Assembly (NCBI GenBank): GCA_949752735.1
Contig: OX457040.1
Span: forward strand, 2,352,841 to 2,416,840
DNA: 64,000 nt
Source of the DNA: Lumbricus terrestris
Taxonomy: Eukaryota; Annelida; Clitellata; Crassiclitellata; Lumbricidae
Direction of reading: 5' to 3'
The notes under the pieces: generated by a model
Databases searched by the model: none
What the model was told of the DNA's origin: nothing
The model's input: the letters and a program-made list of their open reading frames with translations, nothing else
In this document: piece by piece, positions 23,901-34,387 of the stretch
How positions within the stretch are numbered: the first letter of the stretch is position 1
How the letters are laid out: every line of letters begins with the position of its first letter
Made by a program: the position numbers and the translations under genes

Positions 23901-26900
23901 GGCCAAGTTGTCTCTTGATCAATAAATGACTATTTTGCGTTATTAATTGCTTTCCATCTCAGAACCAATCTGTCGTCTTCCGTGGATCGACCAGTTCCTG
24001 AATTATGACTTTATGTCGAATGCTACCAAACAAGCTCATTCGAATTCTACTTGGTGAAGCAGTCAGTCATGAGGCTCCAAAATGTTTCACTCTTACATTA
24101 CATCACCTTTTCACGGCATCAGGTCTAATCTTGCATCACACGTTTACATTACAATCGATTTGGCGGTCATGGATATTAACCTTTTCATAAGAAAATTTTC
24201 TGCAATGTAAGACAAGTATAGCCTACATACTGTGTTCCAGCTGCTGCTGGCGTTATGTGAGGGAATATAGAAAAAATACAATATATCATCATAAAAATCA
24301 ATATAAAAACTGCTATTGACACAATATAATACTGTGCAAGAGTAATGCATCTTATACAATACAAGATGTATTTGATACCATGCCATAAAAGTGTTTCTGA
24401 TGAAACACGATGCAGCTGTTCCAAAGGAAAAATAATGTCCTGCTGCAAAATGTCATGGAGTAAATAGTACGGACAAAATATCATAATGACAAAATGTCAG
24501 GGACAAACTGTCATATGTGTAAATGAGTATATAAGTGTTTATTTAATAATAATATTGATTAGCTTCAGGGGCGGATCCAGGAAATTTCGAAGGAGGGCCA
24601 AACATTTTTGGGTTTGTGTCCGAGTTTTTTTTAGTCGTTTGGCCGAAACCAGAGTTTAATTTAGTCCCCTCTGTGAAGATTTTTCAAAAGTTTTATTAAA
24701 AATAACAATTTAATTTCGAACATTAACGTAAGCCTAAGACTATCCAAACAATCGACACTATCTATACGCCTTAGTCTATCTCAGTCCGTTGAGAATCGAA
24801 TCTAGCGTCTTTACTCTGTCCGTCGAGCCTCGAACTGCCCTCCTCTCAGCCCTGAGTCACCTTATATTCAGTCAACCTTCACTAGTTTCAACCGGTTCCT
24901 TCCCGCGTTTCCACCACTCCCACGCTTTCCGGTAGACCACCATAATCGAACAATCATCGGTCACAGTTACGGCCTATAGGCCTATAAGGCCCACCCGTGT
25001 CGTACAAATGTGTCTGTCATCAAGTGCACAAAGTCACACGGCCTATGTCGGTCACGACCGCTAATTATAGTCGCTATTTGTCACAGACTCCTATCCCCCA
25101 TAGGAGGGTGTGACAAATAGCGACGCTATCTAGGCCTTAGTCTATCTTTGAGGTTTCTGGAGGGGTAGATTATGGACCGTCTGGATGACAATCGTGAGGC
25201 GCGTAGCGCCGACATAGGTGGGGAGGGGCATGGGGAGGGGATATGCCCCTTCCCACCAGAAACTTTTTGATATTTCACATTGCAATGGTAGCATTTTAAG
25301 CTATTATCTTAGCAAAAATAGCCTAGCTGTACTTTTCAGTGCTTATAAGAATGCCATAAGATCTCAATAAACATAGACTATACTTTAAAAATAGGTTTTT
25401 TGAAGTTTTCACACTGCAACAGTGCCCTTGTGAGATGTCATTGGAACAAAATTACTCAATTTGGTCAGTACTGATAACAATATATACAAAACACTATTAA
25501 TATTAATAAATACAATACAATATTAATAATATCTGTATGTAATATGTATCGAGTCCAGCAGCTCAGTTCTGCTGTTGCTGGGTTATTATAGTGAATAACT
25601 TCAGACATGAGTATAATAATTTTATATTACATGAGCTGACTTTTCTGCACTAGAATCAGTTTATCCCTGTTTCCTAAGATGGTCCTGAATTGCTGACCAG
25701 GACACACTTTGCAGTTAAATAATAACAAATGGTACACAAACCAACCAAGAACTAATAAATTGCGGGGGCCAACATCTGAAAGTCATGTAGTAACGATGTT
25801 GTCTTGCTACGTGTTCAGATATTGAAATAACAGAAATAACAGTTTGAAATTTTACAGTTTCAAATTTGAAAGATAGCGCTGGAGAGAAGTTATTCAGTTG
25901 AACAAAAATAGTATTTGTGCAAATATTAAGAGTAGGCTAAGTTACACTCATTTTAACAGGATTGTATCAGATTGCTAAAAAATTCAGTATACACAGTATA
26001 GCATACAAGTAGTACTTCGGGCTTAACGACACTTTTTCATTTCGAAGATGATTAGTTTCGGAGGCAGAGTACATCCTCACACTCCACGTTTATATTGCGA
26101 CCGAGCCACCCGCAGTAAAAATCCGAGAAATTAATCTCTGATAAACCGACCGACCGGGAATCGAACCCGGGCCGCCGGCGTGGCAAGCGGGCTACCAACC
26201 CACTCGGCCACTCAGGATCTCGGATATAGCATACAAGAAATGCACTGCACTCTTATAGGCATGGGCGGAATCTATCAGGGCTAGGGGCTAAGCCCCTAGC
26301 ACAGATTTAGAAATTGGCCGTACATTTTCAGGGGCTATAGGAAGAGCTTGCAATAAAAGTTTTTCTATTTTTTGCATATTTTATTTCACTCTGGCTAAGG
26401 GGTTTAATTCTTGTGCAAATATCTAAATCTAATCATGTATAAGCCTAGGACTAGGCCTACATGTAATTTGGCGGGAAAAGCTCTAGCTTTATCCTGCATT
26501 CCTTAATGGTCAGGATTTTGTAACATTAATTGAACATTTACCATCGGTATGCCTATAAAAGGCAAATTTTGGATGTGCCCAAATCCATCAGTGGTAGCTT
26601 CTGCAAAAAGATCATTTAGCAAACACAAAATGATAGATTTAAATGTTTGAAGGGCTACAATAATTATCTCATTCACATCCTGTGGATTTGGCCAGGTTGA
26701 CCTTTGAAAACTTTGAGTATAATACTGCTAGAACAATCGATTTTGAAACTGTCACAAGAAATTTGTAGAAAAAGGGGCCAGGAATGCTTCTTTCTTGAGC
26801 AAATAGGTACATTAAGTTTTTTTAGAAGCATAGATCAAACTATTGTTCGTGAAAGTGGTTTCCAAAGTTTTTATTTCACAATGCAATTGTGCAAGAAGCT

Positions 26901-28673
26901 TCGAATATCACAATGTTAATATTTGTTGGTGGGCGGGCAAAATGTTTAATGATAATAGTCAGTGAATTATCACAATTATAATGACATTCGGCCTCTAAGT
27001 GGGCTACATATTAGTCTAGTTGCGAAATTGTCACCTTCGAATTAACAAGATTAGCAATATCAATTCATGCTATGATAAAGCTTGAGTTGGTCTGCTGCCC
27101 GGGTTCAATTTTTAGTCTGGTTACGCCACTGGCCATAAATCATAGCCGGATACTGTTGAAAGTTTGTTTCTTTTCGTTGCTTTATATATTAATTAAGACA
27201 ATGCAACTGTGTGAGAGGATTAGATTTTAATTACATTCATATATTAATTCTCCTGGCCATGACTGACTCCCTGCAAAAAATCCTTTGGGCGATCATGGAT
27301 GTGGGGCCACGTCCCATGGAGATTTGGAATGGGGGGGGCATGGCCGGATTGGCCCCCCTGGATCCGCCCCTGATTAGCTCAAATCGACTAAAAATAATTT
27401 TAACAAAATATGTTCGAAGGTAATAACCCAGAAGAATGCAAAGAAAATCTGACTGCTTAATTCTAATACAACGCTGAACTAAACAGGTTTCAGATGTTTA
27501 TAGTGTATACTGTATAGGCCTACAGTCATGCACATTATCAGATAGTTCACACATTTATATTAAGTACTCTTGCAATGTCTCCCTGGCTCGCCCAAATTGG
27601 CAGCAGAATATTATATAGCCTATATCTGTTACTGTAGTCTGTCATAATGTGTAGTGCGTTACTTATAATCACATATCAGTCTTCCACTTTACTGCAGGGT
27701 TGAAACATTTGGTACAATCACTTTTCAGTCGACTGTTGCAGATTCTAAATACTTCTTTACTGATTTTTCATACTTGGCCTATGACTAGTCCGCGCCGTTT
27801 TGTCGATTGACCTTGAGCTGTAGCAGATACGAGACATCTGCATATATCACGATAGCAAACTGCTTTTTTATATCGACTTCTTTAAGATTTGAGAAGAACA
27901 CACTCGATCATACAACAGAACTTGTTTGGCGAATAACACCTACGAACGAAGGCTTGCTTATGCTGGGTCTTAATGACCGTCCCAGTGAGAAGAAGGAGGA
28001 GGAGGACGAGGAAGAGGAGGAGGAGGAGGAGGAGGACGAGGAAGAGGAGGAGGGTGGAGAATCGAAAGCGGGGATACTTTGCTCCGTGGTAGGCCTACAA
28101 GGATAGAACCATGACCATCAAGGCTATACCTTGCACATGATCCACACGTTTCGTCGTGTCAGGTTTGGAATTGGCGCTATGGAAGTTTCTAATCTAAGTG
28201 ACAGATTCAAGTTTTACCGACCTATGATATAGGTCCTTTACATCAAGATTCGTAAAAGCGACCACCGGCATGACGAGCGGTAGATCGACCATTTCGTACC
28301 AGAACAGACAGCGCCAGTTTTTCAATGCTTGGACGGTGTACATGTCTCTCTGCAGAACGGTGAATATCCGAACCACCGGAAGTGCCTTGGGATCAACATC
28401 CGGTGTCACGCGATCGTCCAAGTACGCGGAATAGACGTAGGCAGTAGTTCTCACTTCCACCGGCTGAATAACAAGATTATGTTTTAATATAGTGTATCGT
28501 AGTGCACATTACTAGACTGCAATGACAGTGCAATGTGTTGAAATACGCTATAATAGTCCAGTATAGTCTAGTGTGGAGCATTGTTACAGTAGCGAACCCC
28601 CTTCTTGGGACTGGAAGTATTGTTTAAACGTAGGCCTACCTTTTTTAGTTACAAATGGAGATTGTTCATAGCC

Positions 28674-28708
<35 letters not shown>

Positions 28709-29308
28709 TATATATGCTTGGATTGAAGTACAAATTCTTAGGTCTCAAGTCCAAGGATAAATTGCGTGTAGGCCTGTACCTCGAATTCAAAGTCGACTGC
28801 CCTTTCAAGTACCAGTAGGCCTACAAATAGCTTACATCCCTACAAGGTAGGATACGAACACTTTTACGGCCAGCGGCATTTTCTTCCATGGTGCTTTTAG
28901 TAGGTCTACACCTAAAGTATAGTATAGTAAATGTCACGTCTCAATAGTAGGACTTTAACGAATGAGTTCACTTACCTGAAAGTCGTTCTCACCCGTTTCT
29001 CGCAAGGAAATCGCCAGTTTCACATGTTTGCAGTAGCATGGTATTTCGGACGACAAGCCTTTGCATGAGTCTTCAACTCTTTGGTGCATGATCCCTACAG
29101 ACTTATTGCCGAAGTAGTCAGCCGGAACCGTGAATTTTGCAGAGCAGTCTCTACATCCGCCATGCTGTCTTAATAAGACAAGACCGGCGACGAATATCAG
29201 TCCGAAGCACAACGCCAGCCGACGGAATGCCAACTTTCGACGAGGGAAACAGACCTTCACTGCGCGAAAGCCAGAAGCGGCATAATACTTTCCAATAGAG
29301 TTGTTCAT
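20935..29308 (-). CDS. GT92 family glycosyltransferase (DUF23), type II membrane protein
   Basis: Predicted Golgi or ER-lumen glycosyltransferase of family GT92, which includes nematode GALT-1 and plant galactan synthases, both galactosyl transferring. Donor and acceptor here are unknown. Exons on the minus strand: 29308-28976 (111 codons), 28463-28222, 21934-20935, giving about 524 aa. The second junction is CATAG|GTCGGT to TTTCAG|ATTCC, both phase 2. The first exon has a basic segment followed by a hydrophobic anchor (LALCFGLIFVAGLVLL, about residues 31-46), then a Cys-rich stem. The core has IFGDYMKTLEIIEFIELNRL with LLGADKFVFYL, the metal-binding DxD in NQDTDEF (Asp358-Asp360), and near the C-terminus the GRPERLIIWHVH segment usual for this family. 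ATG 29308 has A at -3; an upstream in-frame TTG is not a start. Intron 2 is 6.3 kb and full of transposons. Confidence 0.88.
22175..22432 (-). mobile_element. tRNA-derived SINE, family D (reverse copy)
   Basis: On the minus strand it shows an A-box-like TTAGCTACATCGG, a B box GGTTCGATTCA, a body, and a tail ATAAGACAGTCGCTATATAAA with TCTGATTACATTTACATTT. The tail differs from family A although GCGCTATATAAA-like text is shared. It lies in GT92 intron 2. Confidence 0.65.
22648..23748. mobile_element. Non-autonomous hAT element A, carrying an 86-bp tandem array
   Basis: Perfect 15-bp termini CAGTGTTTAATCTAG / CTAGATTAAACACTG and an exact 8-bp duplication GATACAGT (22640-22647 and 23749-23756). 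Next to both ends are G or C runs. The interior is mostly the tandem array described separately. The right side has CCCTCCCCACACCCATCCCC with GCTACGCGCATCACGAGCG. 1101 bp, no transposase. It lies in GT92 intron 2. Confidence 0.9.
22859..23617. repeat. Tandem array, nine units of 86 bp
   Basis: Units start at 22859, 22945, 23031, 23117, 23203, 23289, 23375, 23461 and 23547; every step is exactly 86 bp. Each reads GTTAAGATGACACCTTAAAA, then TGCTGCCATTGCAATGTGG, then AAATTCAAAAAGTTTCTAAT, then GGGTCACTGAAAAAGTACAG and CTATTTT. Differences are single-base substitutions; no indels were seen. Confidence 0.95.
23855..23910. repeat. 19-bp stem hairpin with a tRNA B-box-like loop
   Basis: CAACTTGCCCAGGGTCGTT pairs with AACGACCCTGGCCAAGTTG, one mismatch, around an 18-nt loop that contains GGTTCGACTCC. 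Fold-back fragment or decayed tRNA-like sequence in GT92 intron 2. Confidence 0.6.
24566..27372. mobile_element. Non-autonomous hAT element B
   Basis: Perfect 15-bp termini CAGGGGCGGATCCAG / CTGGATCCGCCCCTG. The 8-bp duplication is ATTAGCTT (24558-24565) against ATTAGCTC (27373-27380), 7 of 8. 2807 bp. At about 25160-25330 it contains, in reverse orientation, the same module that forms the 86-bp unit and right flank of hAT element A (CATTGCAATG, AAAAAGTTTCTGGTGGG, GGCGCTACGCGCCTCACG). A nested repeat start (CATGGGCGGAATCTATCAGG) is at about 26262. No transposase frame is evident. It lies in GT92 intron 2. Confidence 0.85.
26040..26225 (-). mobile_element. tRNA-derived SINE, family C, nested in hAT element B
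   Basis: The minus strand shows an A box TGGCCGAGTGG and a perfect B box GGTTCGATTCC in the right spacing, with GGCCCGGGTTCGATTCCCGG around it. The head looks like a tRNA whose structure is no longer closed at the acceptor stem, so it is called a SINE and not a gene. Confidence 0.7.
27985..28055. repeat. (GAGGAG)n purine tract
   Basis: About 70 bp of GAG/GGA triplets in GT92 intron 2. The glutamate-rich plus-strand frame across it is compositional. Confidence 0.85.
28673..28714. repeat. (TA)n microsatellite
   Basis: About 20 TA repeats with one interruption, in GT92 intron 1. Confidence 0.9.
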
Positions 29309-29463
29309 TTTTCGAATCGTATCGTATAATTTCAATTTGGACTTTAATCAGAGGTGTAGTTAGCAGCTAAGCTCCTTTTCGTATCTCCTTCCCAGACGGT
29401 CAATATCGACCTTGAGTATAAATATAGAGTTTGTGTGAGATTAAGAGCGACACAGCACAGGTG

Positions 29464-29516
29464 TGATGGGGTGGTGGTGGTGGTGGTGGTGGAGGAGGGG
29501 GTGGAGTTGGTGTTAA
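29464..29516. repeat. (GGT)n / G-rich tract
   Basis: GGTGGT repeats followed by GGAGGAGGGGGTGG, about 160 bp upstream of the GT92 start codon. Confidence 0.85.
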
Positions 29517-30328
29517 TGATCCCACAGTCAGAAAGATTATTTTTGTCAATGTATGCTATACAGGTACGTTGTTTACGTCTGGGCTAATTGACATGATTTC
29601 TACCGATTTTTACGTCGCATGGGCTATTTTTATGCTCAGCACTTGTGCTATGTATAATTGGGGTCAGCGTTACACCCCTCACATTCATAAAGACGCGGTT
29701 AAACGTAAAGCCGTAGCACAGTACGCTCTCTAGAGCCTGGGTTGATGGCATGCCGCGATCTACATGTACGGTAGCGCTGTTGTATATCCCCTAAAACTAC
29801 GCGGGGATGAGTTAATCCATGGGGGAGGGGCAAACCATTCTATAGTCTGTATACCCACAGCGCATAGCCTAAGTACTGAAAATGCGCATAATTGATAAAT
29901 TTATGATCTTATCAAAGTTTAAAAGTGACTTCAATTGTTTAAGTGTTCTATAGCTATGCTCAAAGCAAGGCAACTCGAATTTATTTAGTGACTCTATAAA
30001 TGTTTTTAAATGTTCTAAATGTTATAACTTGTCTAAAAGCAAAGCAAACAAAGTTAGCTGGTAGGAATGACATGTACACCTGTTAGTGGCAATGTTCAAG
30101 ACAAAGCAAATTGAAGTAGACTAAAATTGCAAAAAATAAACAAACGCGGAAGTGGTTTTTCCCACTTTTCTTCATCTGGGGATACGATAGTTAGGGATAT
30201 ATTCTATTTTGTGACACCGCCACTGATTCGATCGATATTATAATCAAAGTGCGGTCGTGATCAATACGTGACATTTGCTCCCGTTCAACGCCAAGTTTAA
30301 TCTGCGTAACTCTTTATGCTGTGACTGA
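29517..30328. other. Upstream intergenic region without recognised content
   Basis: The 5' flank of the GT92 gene. I see no exon and no delimited repeat here. Promoter elements could not be assigned. Confidence 0.4.
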
Positions 30329-30600
30329 TTTTGACTAAAGGCCTGTTCACATCAGACAGACCATTGACTAAAGGCCTGTTCACATCATACATACCATTGA
30401 CTAAAGACCTGTCCACATCAGACAGACTATTGAATCAATGATCTGACTGATGTGAACAGGCCTTTAGTCAAAAACATTGCTCTGCCAGGACCTGCGCTAG
30501 AGGTGAACGACCTCTAGCGCAGGTCATGGGGTCAGGATAAATAATACAGTAGCCCTTGCTCAGGCCCAGGCAGAGCAATGCTCTTTGACCTCTCTTGACT
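30329..30600. repeat. Fold-back element with 33-bp tandem units and a perfect hairpin
   Basis: Three direct 33-bp units start at 30331, 30364 and 30397 (TTGACTAAAGGCCTGTTCAC...). The inverse of the outermost unit lies at 30447-30473. Then a perfect 16-bp stem (30489-30504 with 30510-30525, GACCTGCGCTAGAGGT) has a 5-nt loop. Further out, CATTGCTCTGCC (about 30474) pairs with GGCAGAGCAATG (about 30570). These nested inverted repeats suggest a MITE, but I could not fix target duplications. Confidence 0.6.
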
Positions 30601-30689
30601 CAACAAGGCCTCAATGATTCAGCTAACTAAAGTGGCCAAAGCTATTAGAAGGGATCTGTTGTTCTAAGTCGAACCACTATCACCTGCCT

Positions 30690-31155
30690 TACATTATATA
30701 TCACTAGCTGTGGTACCCGGCGTTTCCCGGGAAATTTAGGATTCGACCCGCTCCGGCCACAACCCATCCACCACACCACGCCTCCGAGGTAACATGTTGA
30801 GGTTACCAGTTGTAGTAAGGTATAAAGCTTACCTTGGAAGTAACTTACGGAGGTTACCATAAAGCATAGCTTAAACTAACCACCCAGTGGACATGCCGAA
30901 GTAAGCTTAAGCTTACCATAATTATGACATACTTCGCGTTTAGAGTGCACACCCACAACACCACACCACACTCCGACCTCCACCGGTACGCCACCCGAGA
31001 AATTTGGGTTTTCGAGAAAATTTCCTCTTCCCAGCCCCCCTTACTTTCACCACCCACCTCCACCACCAACCCTCCCAACACACCACTCCACCTCCCACTC
31101 CACCCCACCCACCCCACCCACTCCACCTAACCCCCACCCTCCACCCCAACACCCC
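30690..31155. repeat. Unclassified C-rich repeat
   Basis: Starts near CTAGCTGTGGTACCCGGCG with CGTTTCCCGGGAAA, a terminal sequence style common in dispersed invertebrate repeats. It ends in a C-rich (CCACCC)n tract at 31040-31150. The long Trp/Gly-rich minus-strand frames are compositional. The region 31156-32183 has nothing I can assign. Confidence 0.35.
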
Positions 31156-32183
31156 AATAATAAAATAGTTATAAAAAGTTTGTTCATTGTTCAAGAATTG
31201 CTTTTATTTATTAATTTTAAGCTATTCATTTATTTCGTCATTTGTTTTAAGCTATTGTAGAGTACTCTAGGTATAAAGTTATACAAAATGATAGCTTGAC
31301 TCATGCTCGAATGTTATACAAAATGTGTCGAATACAAACTTTACTTATCATTAAATTTTAGTCCTCCCGTAAATTGTTGCATACCGAAACTTGGACCCTT
31401 GATAGAATATGATTTAGCGATTGAAAATGAAATATATTCTGTTTTTAAAAATGTCATAAAGGTGTCTAAAGTCAGTTCGGGTTTTGTGCTTTATCATCAA
31501 GTGTTTAAGGCGATCTAGCGATATTTAGAGATGGCAAGTTCTAGCGGGCGACTTAGCACAGTTAATTGCCTGCATGATGATGCTCGAGTGTAGAGTGAAG
31601 ACAAAAGGTAGGTGTCTGTCTATGACAGTTTGTGTTCATGTGCTCAAGCTATTTATGTATCTCTGTCTGTTTGTATAATCTGGGACTAATAATTAAAGGA
31701 TGTGAAGCCCCAACTTGTCAGCCAATCAGGGATCGCCTTTGTGACACGTCACGGGCGATGTATGTTACTTCATCCGGGTAAGAAGCCGTGTAATTTTGAA
31801 CTGAGTCGCTTCGTTTCTACAGTTTGTTTTAATTGTCGTCCGTATAATCTCGAGACCATTATAGTCCCAGGCGTAATCGCCCAAAAGTTCGTCTAAACTT
31901 ATATAGCTCAATCACAAATATCTTTCTTAGAACACATTTTATTTTTTTCGCAAGTTCTCTATAATATTATCATTGAACTAATTCGTTTTTTGCTACGATA
32001 TTCGTCAACGAAACAAACTGGAATAGCCGGGTGATGCCTCCCCCGAGAAAATCCCGGAGACAGACACCACCAGGGCTGTTTCTAAGGAATTTTTAGAACT
32101 GCACAATCCCTTCTTTTCTGTTCCATCATCCATGGTAAATAATACTTCCAGTCGGAGGACAATGACCTTTTTTGATAGTTTTA

Positions 32184-32193
32184 ACTGTACAGA

Positions 32194-32263
<70 letters not shown>
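32184..32263. repeat. (AAT)n microsatellite
   Basis: About 80 bp of AAT. It directly abuts the tail of the reverse SINE B copy, so it is probably that element's 3' tail. Confidence 0.9.
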
Positions 32264-32482
32264 TCTTTTCTTTAATTAAACGCCTGCAAGACGCACTGCG
32301 CTTTACATTTACAGGTTATGCAGTAATCTTAATTAAACTTAACTACCAACTGAACAGACAGCTTTGTAATTACAACGGCGCTAATAGCAGCCTACAAAGC
32401 ATATCCGCCCAACGGGGGCTCGAACTCACTACCTCTCGCACACTTGGCCAGCGTGTTAACCATTACTCTACCGGGCCCCCCC
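32264..32482 (-). mobile_element. tRNA-derived SINE, family B (reverse copy)
   Basis: Close reverse-complement match of the copy at 17008, including TTTAATTAAACGCCTGCAAG, CTGAACAGACAGC, GCAGCCTACAAAGC, GGGGGCTCGAACTC and CACTTGGCCAGCGTGTTAAC. Confidence 0.85.
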
Positions 32483-32659
32483 AAATGCATCTACAACTGC
32501 ACAAATCCATTTAGAACTGCACATTTTGTGTACATCTGCACGTTAAAAAAAGCCTTGTACACAACACTAATTGTTTCAATTAATTAATTTTGTCCGCTTC
32601 AAATCCATTCGATTTTAGTTAATTTAGTTAACGATTCGTTTGACAGACCGCAACCGGTT

Positions 32660-32882
32660 ACAGTGTATAGGCCTACAATTATGCAGTTGAAGCAGTTTAC
32701 AGGAACTCAGATTACAGAATACATAAACCTTAGCTACTAACAGAACAAGAACAGACAGCCTGCGTATACTCGGTGCTGATAGCAGCCTACAAAGCACGTC
32801 CGCCCTGTCCGGGGCGCGAACTCGTTACCTCTTGATCTCTACGCCAGCGTGTTATCCACTGCGCTACTTACTGCCCCCTATC
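32660..32882 (-). mobile_element. tRNA-derived SINE, family B, subfamily with ACCGG tail (reverse copy)
   Basis: Reverse copy of the subtype also found at 43604 and 56757. It has AACCGGTTACAGTGTATAGG, GCAGTTGAAGCAGTTTACAG, GACAGCCTGCGTATACTCGG, GCAGCCTACAAAGCACG and GCCAGCGTGTTATCCACTGC. Confidence 0.8.
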
Positions 32883-32920
32883 GTCCAAGGTCTAAATATA
32901 TAAGACTTTTCAACACTTTA

Positions 32921-33064
32921 AGAGACACGATGTTGACAATCTCAATGTGAACATTCTAAATTAGTGGTGCATCGTTTCAGTGCATACATGTTGCACTGAG
33001 AATACAAGTCCATCTTGTAAATTGCATGTAATCATTTTGTACATTTATTAAAAGAAAAAAAAAG
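32921..33064 (+). mobile_element. 3' end of U2-snRNA-targeted retroelement, copy 1
   Basis: 144 bp that match 55390-55540 nearly base for base (GACACGATGTTGACAATCTC ... TTATTAAAAGAAAAAA). Immediately downstream at 33065-33078 is the U2 snRNA sequence TATCTGTTCTTATC, the same 3' junction as in the split U2 copy at 55272. No U2 5' half is visible upstream of this copy. Confidence 0.7.
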
Positions 33065-33078
33065 TATCTGTTCTTATC

Positions 33079-33298
33079 TTAGAAAATGACAGTGATAATC
33101 TGACATGTTGATAAATCTCTACAGTGCTATCTAATGCATTGTATCATAAAAGACATTGTTTTTTTAAAAAAAGCTCAATTTGAACATTTTAAATTAGTAT
33201 TTAAACATTTCAGTGCATATGTTTTGCACTGATAATGCACGAGAATGCAATTGTGTGGATTGCTTGTAAATACTTTGTACATTATTAAAAGAAAAAAG
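33079..33298 (+). mobile_element. 3' end of U2-snRNA-targeted retroelement, copy 2
   Basis: A diverged relative of copy 1 (TTTCAGTGCATATGTTTTGC, GTACATTATTAAAAGAAAAA). It starts right after the U2 stub of copy 1 and is followed at 33299-33330 by U2 target sequence in which TCTGTTCTTA is present three times. Confidence 0.65.
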
Positions 33299-33330
33299 TA
33301 TCTGTTCTTATCTGTTCTTATCTGTTCTTA

Positions 33331-34045
33331 TGACAAAAAGAAACTGGTCAGCTTGGATATTCTCCGACTGTTTGTCCATTCCGTAAAAACCCGCATACAA
33401 ACAGACTTTGTGAGATTAGACAGAGTCACTTTCATGAATATCTGGTGCAGAGGAAATCCACCTCTTCTTGCAACAGTAGATGGTGACCGTGTCATAATAA
33501 ATATGTCTGTTTAAATAAAACTGTTAAGTCCCTTTAGTGTATATGCCAAAGATATTCTGAGTTAGTTCTTTGTAGAATTGTTTTACATGACAGTTTATCC
33601 ATAGAACTTTTCTTCGTATCTTATAATTGAGTGAATGGGCTCAGACAGTATTCCAACTTTGGAATAAATACAGAGCAAGCAAGATGTAAAACAATGTACT
33701 AGTCTGTCTGTAAACATTGGTTCATGCAGTGCTACTGTACTGTATTTTAACAAAAGATATTGTAAATCTGCATATCAGTAATACATTATTTCAGTACACG
33801 AATACTGAATGCTACGCTTAAAAATGACATTACAAATAGTATCATAGACACTCCTATGAGAATTTCATTTCTGTTGTGCATAGGTTATCTATTGTACTGC
33901 ATCTGTAAAGATCTTCATATTATCTTGCAAAACTTTGTTCATAATCATCTCAATCGGTATTTAAATACATGTGCATTGCTTATTAAAGTGCATATTTTCT
34001 GTGCTGAAGAAATCTTAGAAAATGACAGTGATAATCTGAAAAAAG
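33331..34045 (+). mobile_element. 3' end of U2-snRNA-targeted retroelement, copy 3, with ORF end
   Basis: About 715 bp between the triplicated U2 stub and the U2 3' half at 34046. It opens with a frame that ends at a TAA at 33512-33514 (KKLVSLDILRLFVHSVKTRI, then IWCRGNPPLLATVDGDRV). This could be the C-terminus of the element's polyprotein, but I do not recognise it. The last bases (CTTAGAAAATGACAGTGATA, then ATCTGAAAAAAG) resemble the start of copy 2. Families known to use U2 as target are Keno and Utopia; the family here is inference. Confidence 0.55.
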
Positions 34046-34200
34046 TATCTGTTCTTATCAGCTTAATATCTGATACGTCCCCTATCCGGGAACATCGATA
34101 TTAAACTGATTTTTGGACTTGGGAGAAGATGCAGGGGCTTGCTCCGGCTTCTCCACGGGTTGGCCCGGTATTGCAGTACCTCCGGGATCGGCCCACTCCC
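34046..34200 (+). pseudogene. U2 snRNA, 3' part only
   Basis: 155 bp from TATCTGTTCTTATCAGCTTA through CTGATACGTCCCCTATCCGG to GGTATTGCAGTACCTCCGGG and CCCACTCCC. This is the U2 spliceosomal RNA after its first 36 nucleotides, with the stem IIb, Sm-site and stem III/IV regions in order. The 5' end, including the branch-point recognition region context, is replaced by retroelement sequence, so it cannot be expressed as a normal U2. It differs at only a few bases from the copy at 55541. Confidence 0.9.
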
Positions 34201-34387
34201 ATCACGGGGAGAACATCGAAGCAAAATAAAAAGCATGACTAAAAAATGACCACGGAATGAGCAGGGTAGTTCTGACCGTTTCAGACTTGATTTGATATAG
34301 CGCCCGTTTAAAGCTGGTCTCTCTCTCTGACGAAACTTTTCTGGGCGTTGAAAAAATCTCGAAGATTTACTTCACATCACATCACAT

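Noticed and set aside
26140..26225. tRNA-like sequence with good A and B boxes
   Set aside because: The acceptor stem does not close and the sequence continues into a SINE body nested in a transposon.
27807..28106. Glutamate-rich plus-strand frame
   Set aside because: Created by a (GAGGAG)n tract in a GT92 intron; no start context or homology.
30854..31194. Overlapping Trp/Gly/Val-rich minus-strand frames
   Set aside because: Compositional, from the CCACCC tract of an unclassified repeat.
31702..31896. 64-codon plus-strand frame near a CCAATCAG and a CACGTCAC motif
   Set aside because: No family similarity, no splice partners; the promoter-like motifs alone are too common to support a call.
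34046..34200. Functional U2 snRNA gene
   Set aside because: Lacks the first 36 nucleotides and any promoter; it is joined to retroelement sequence instead.
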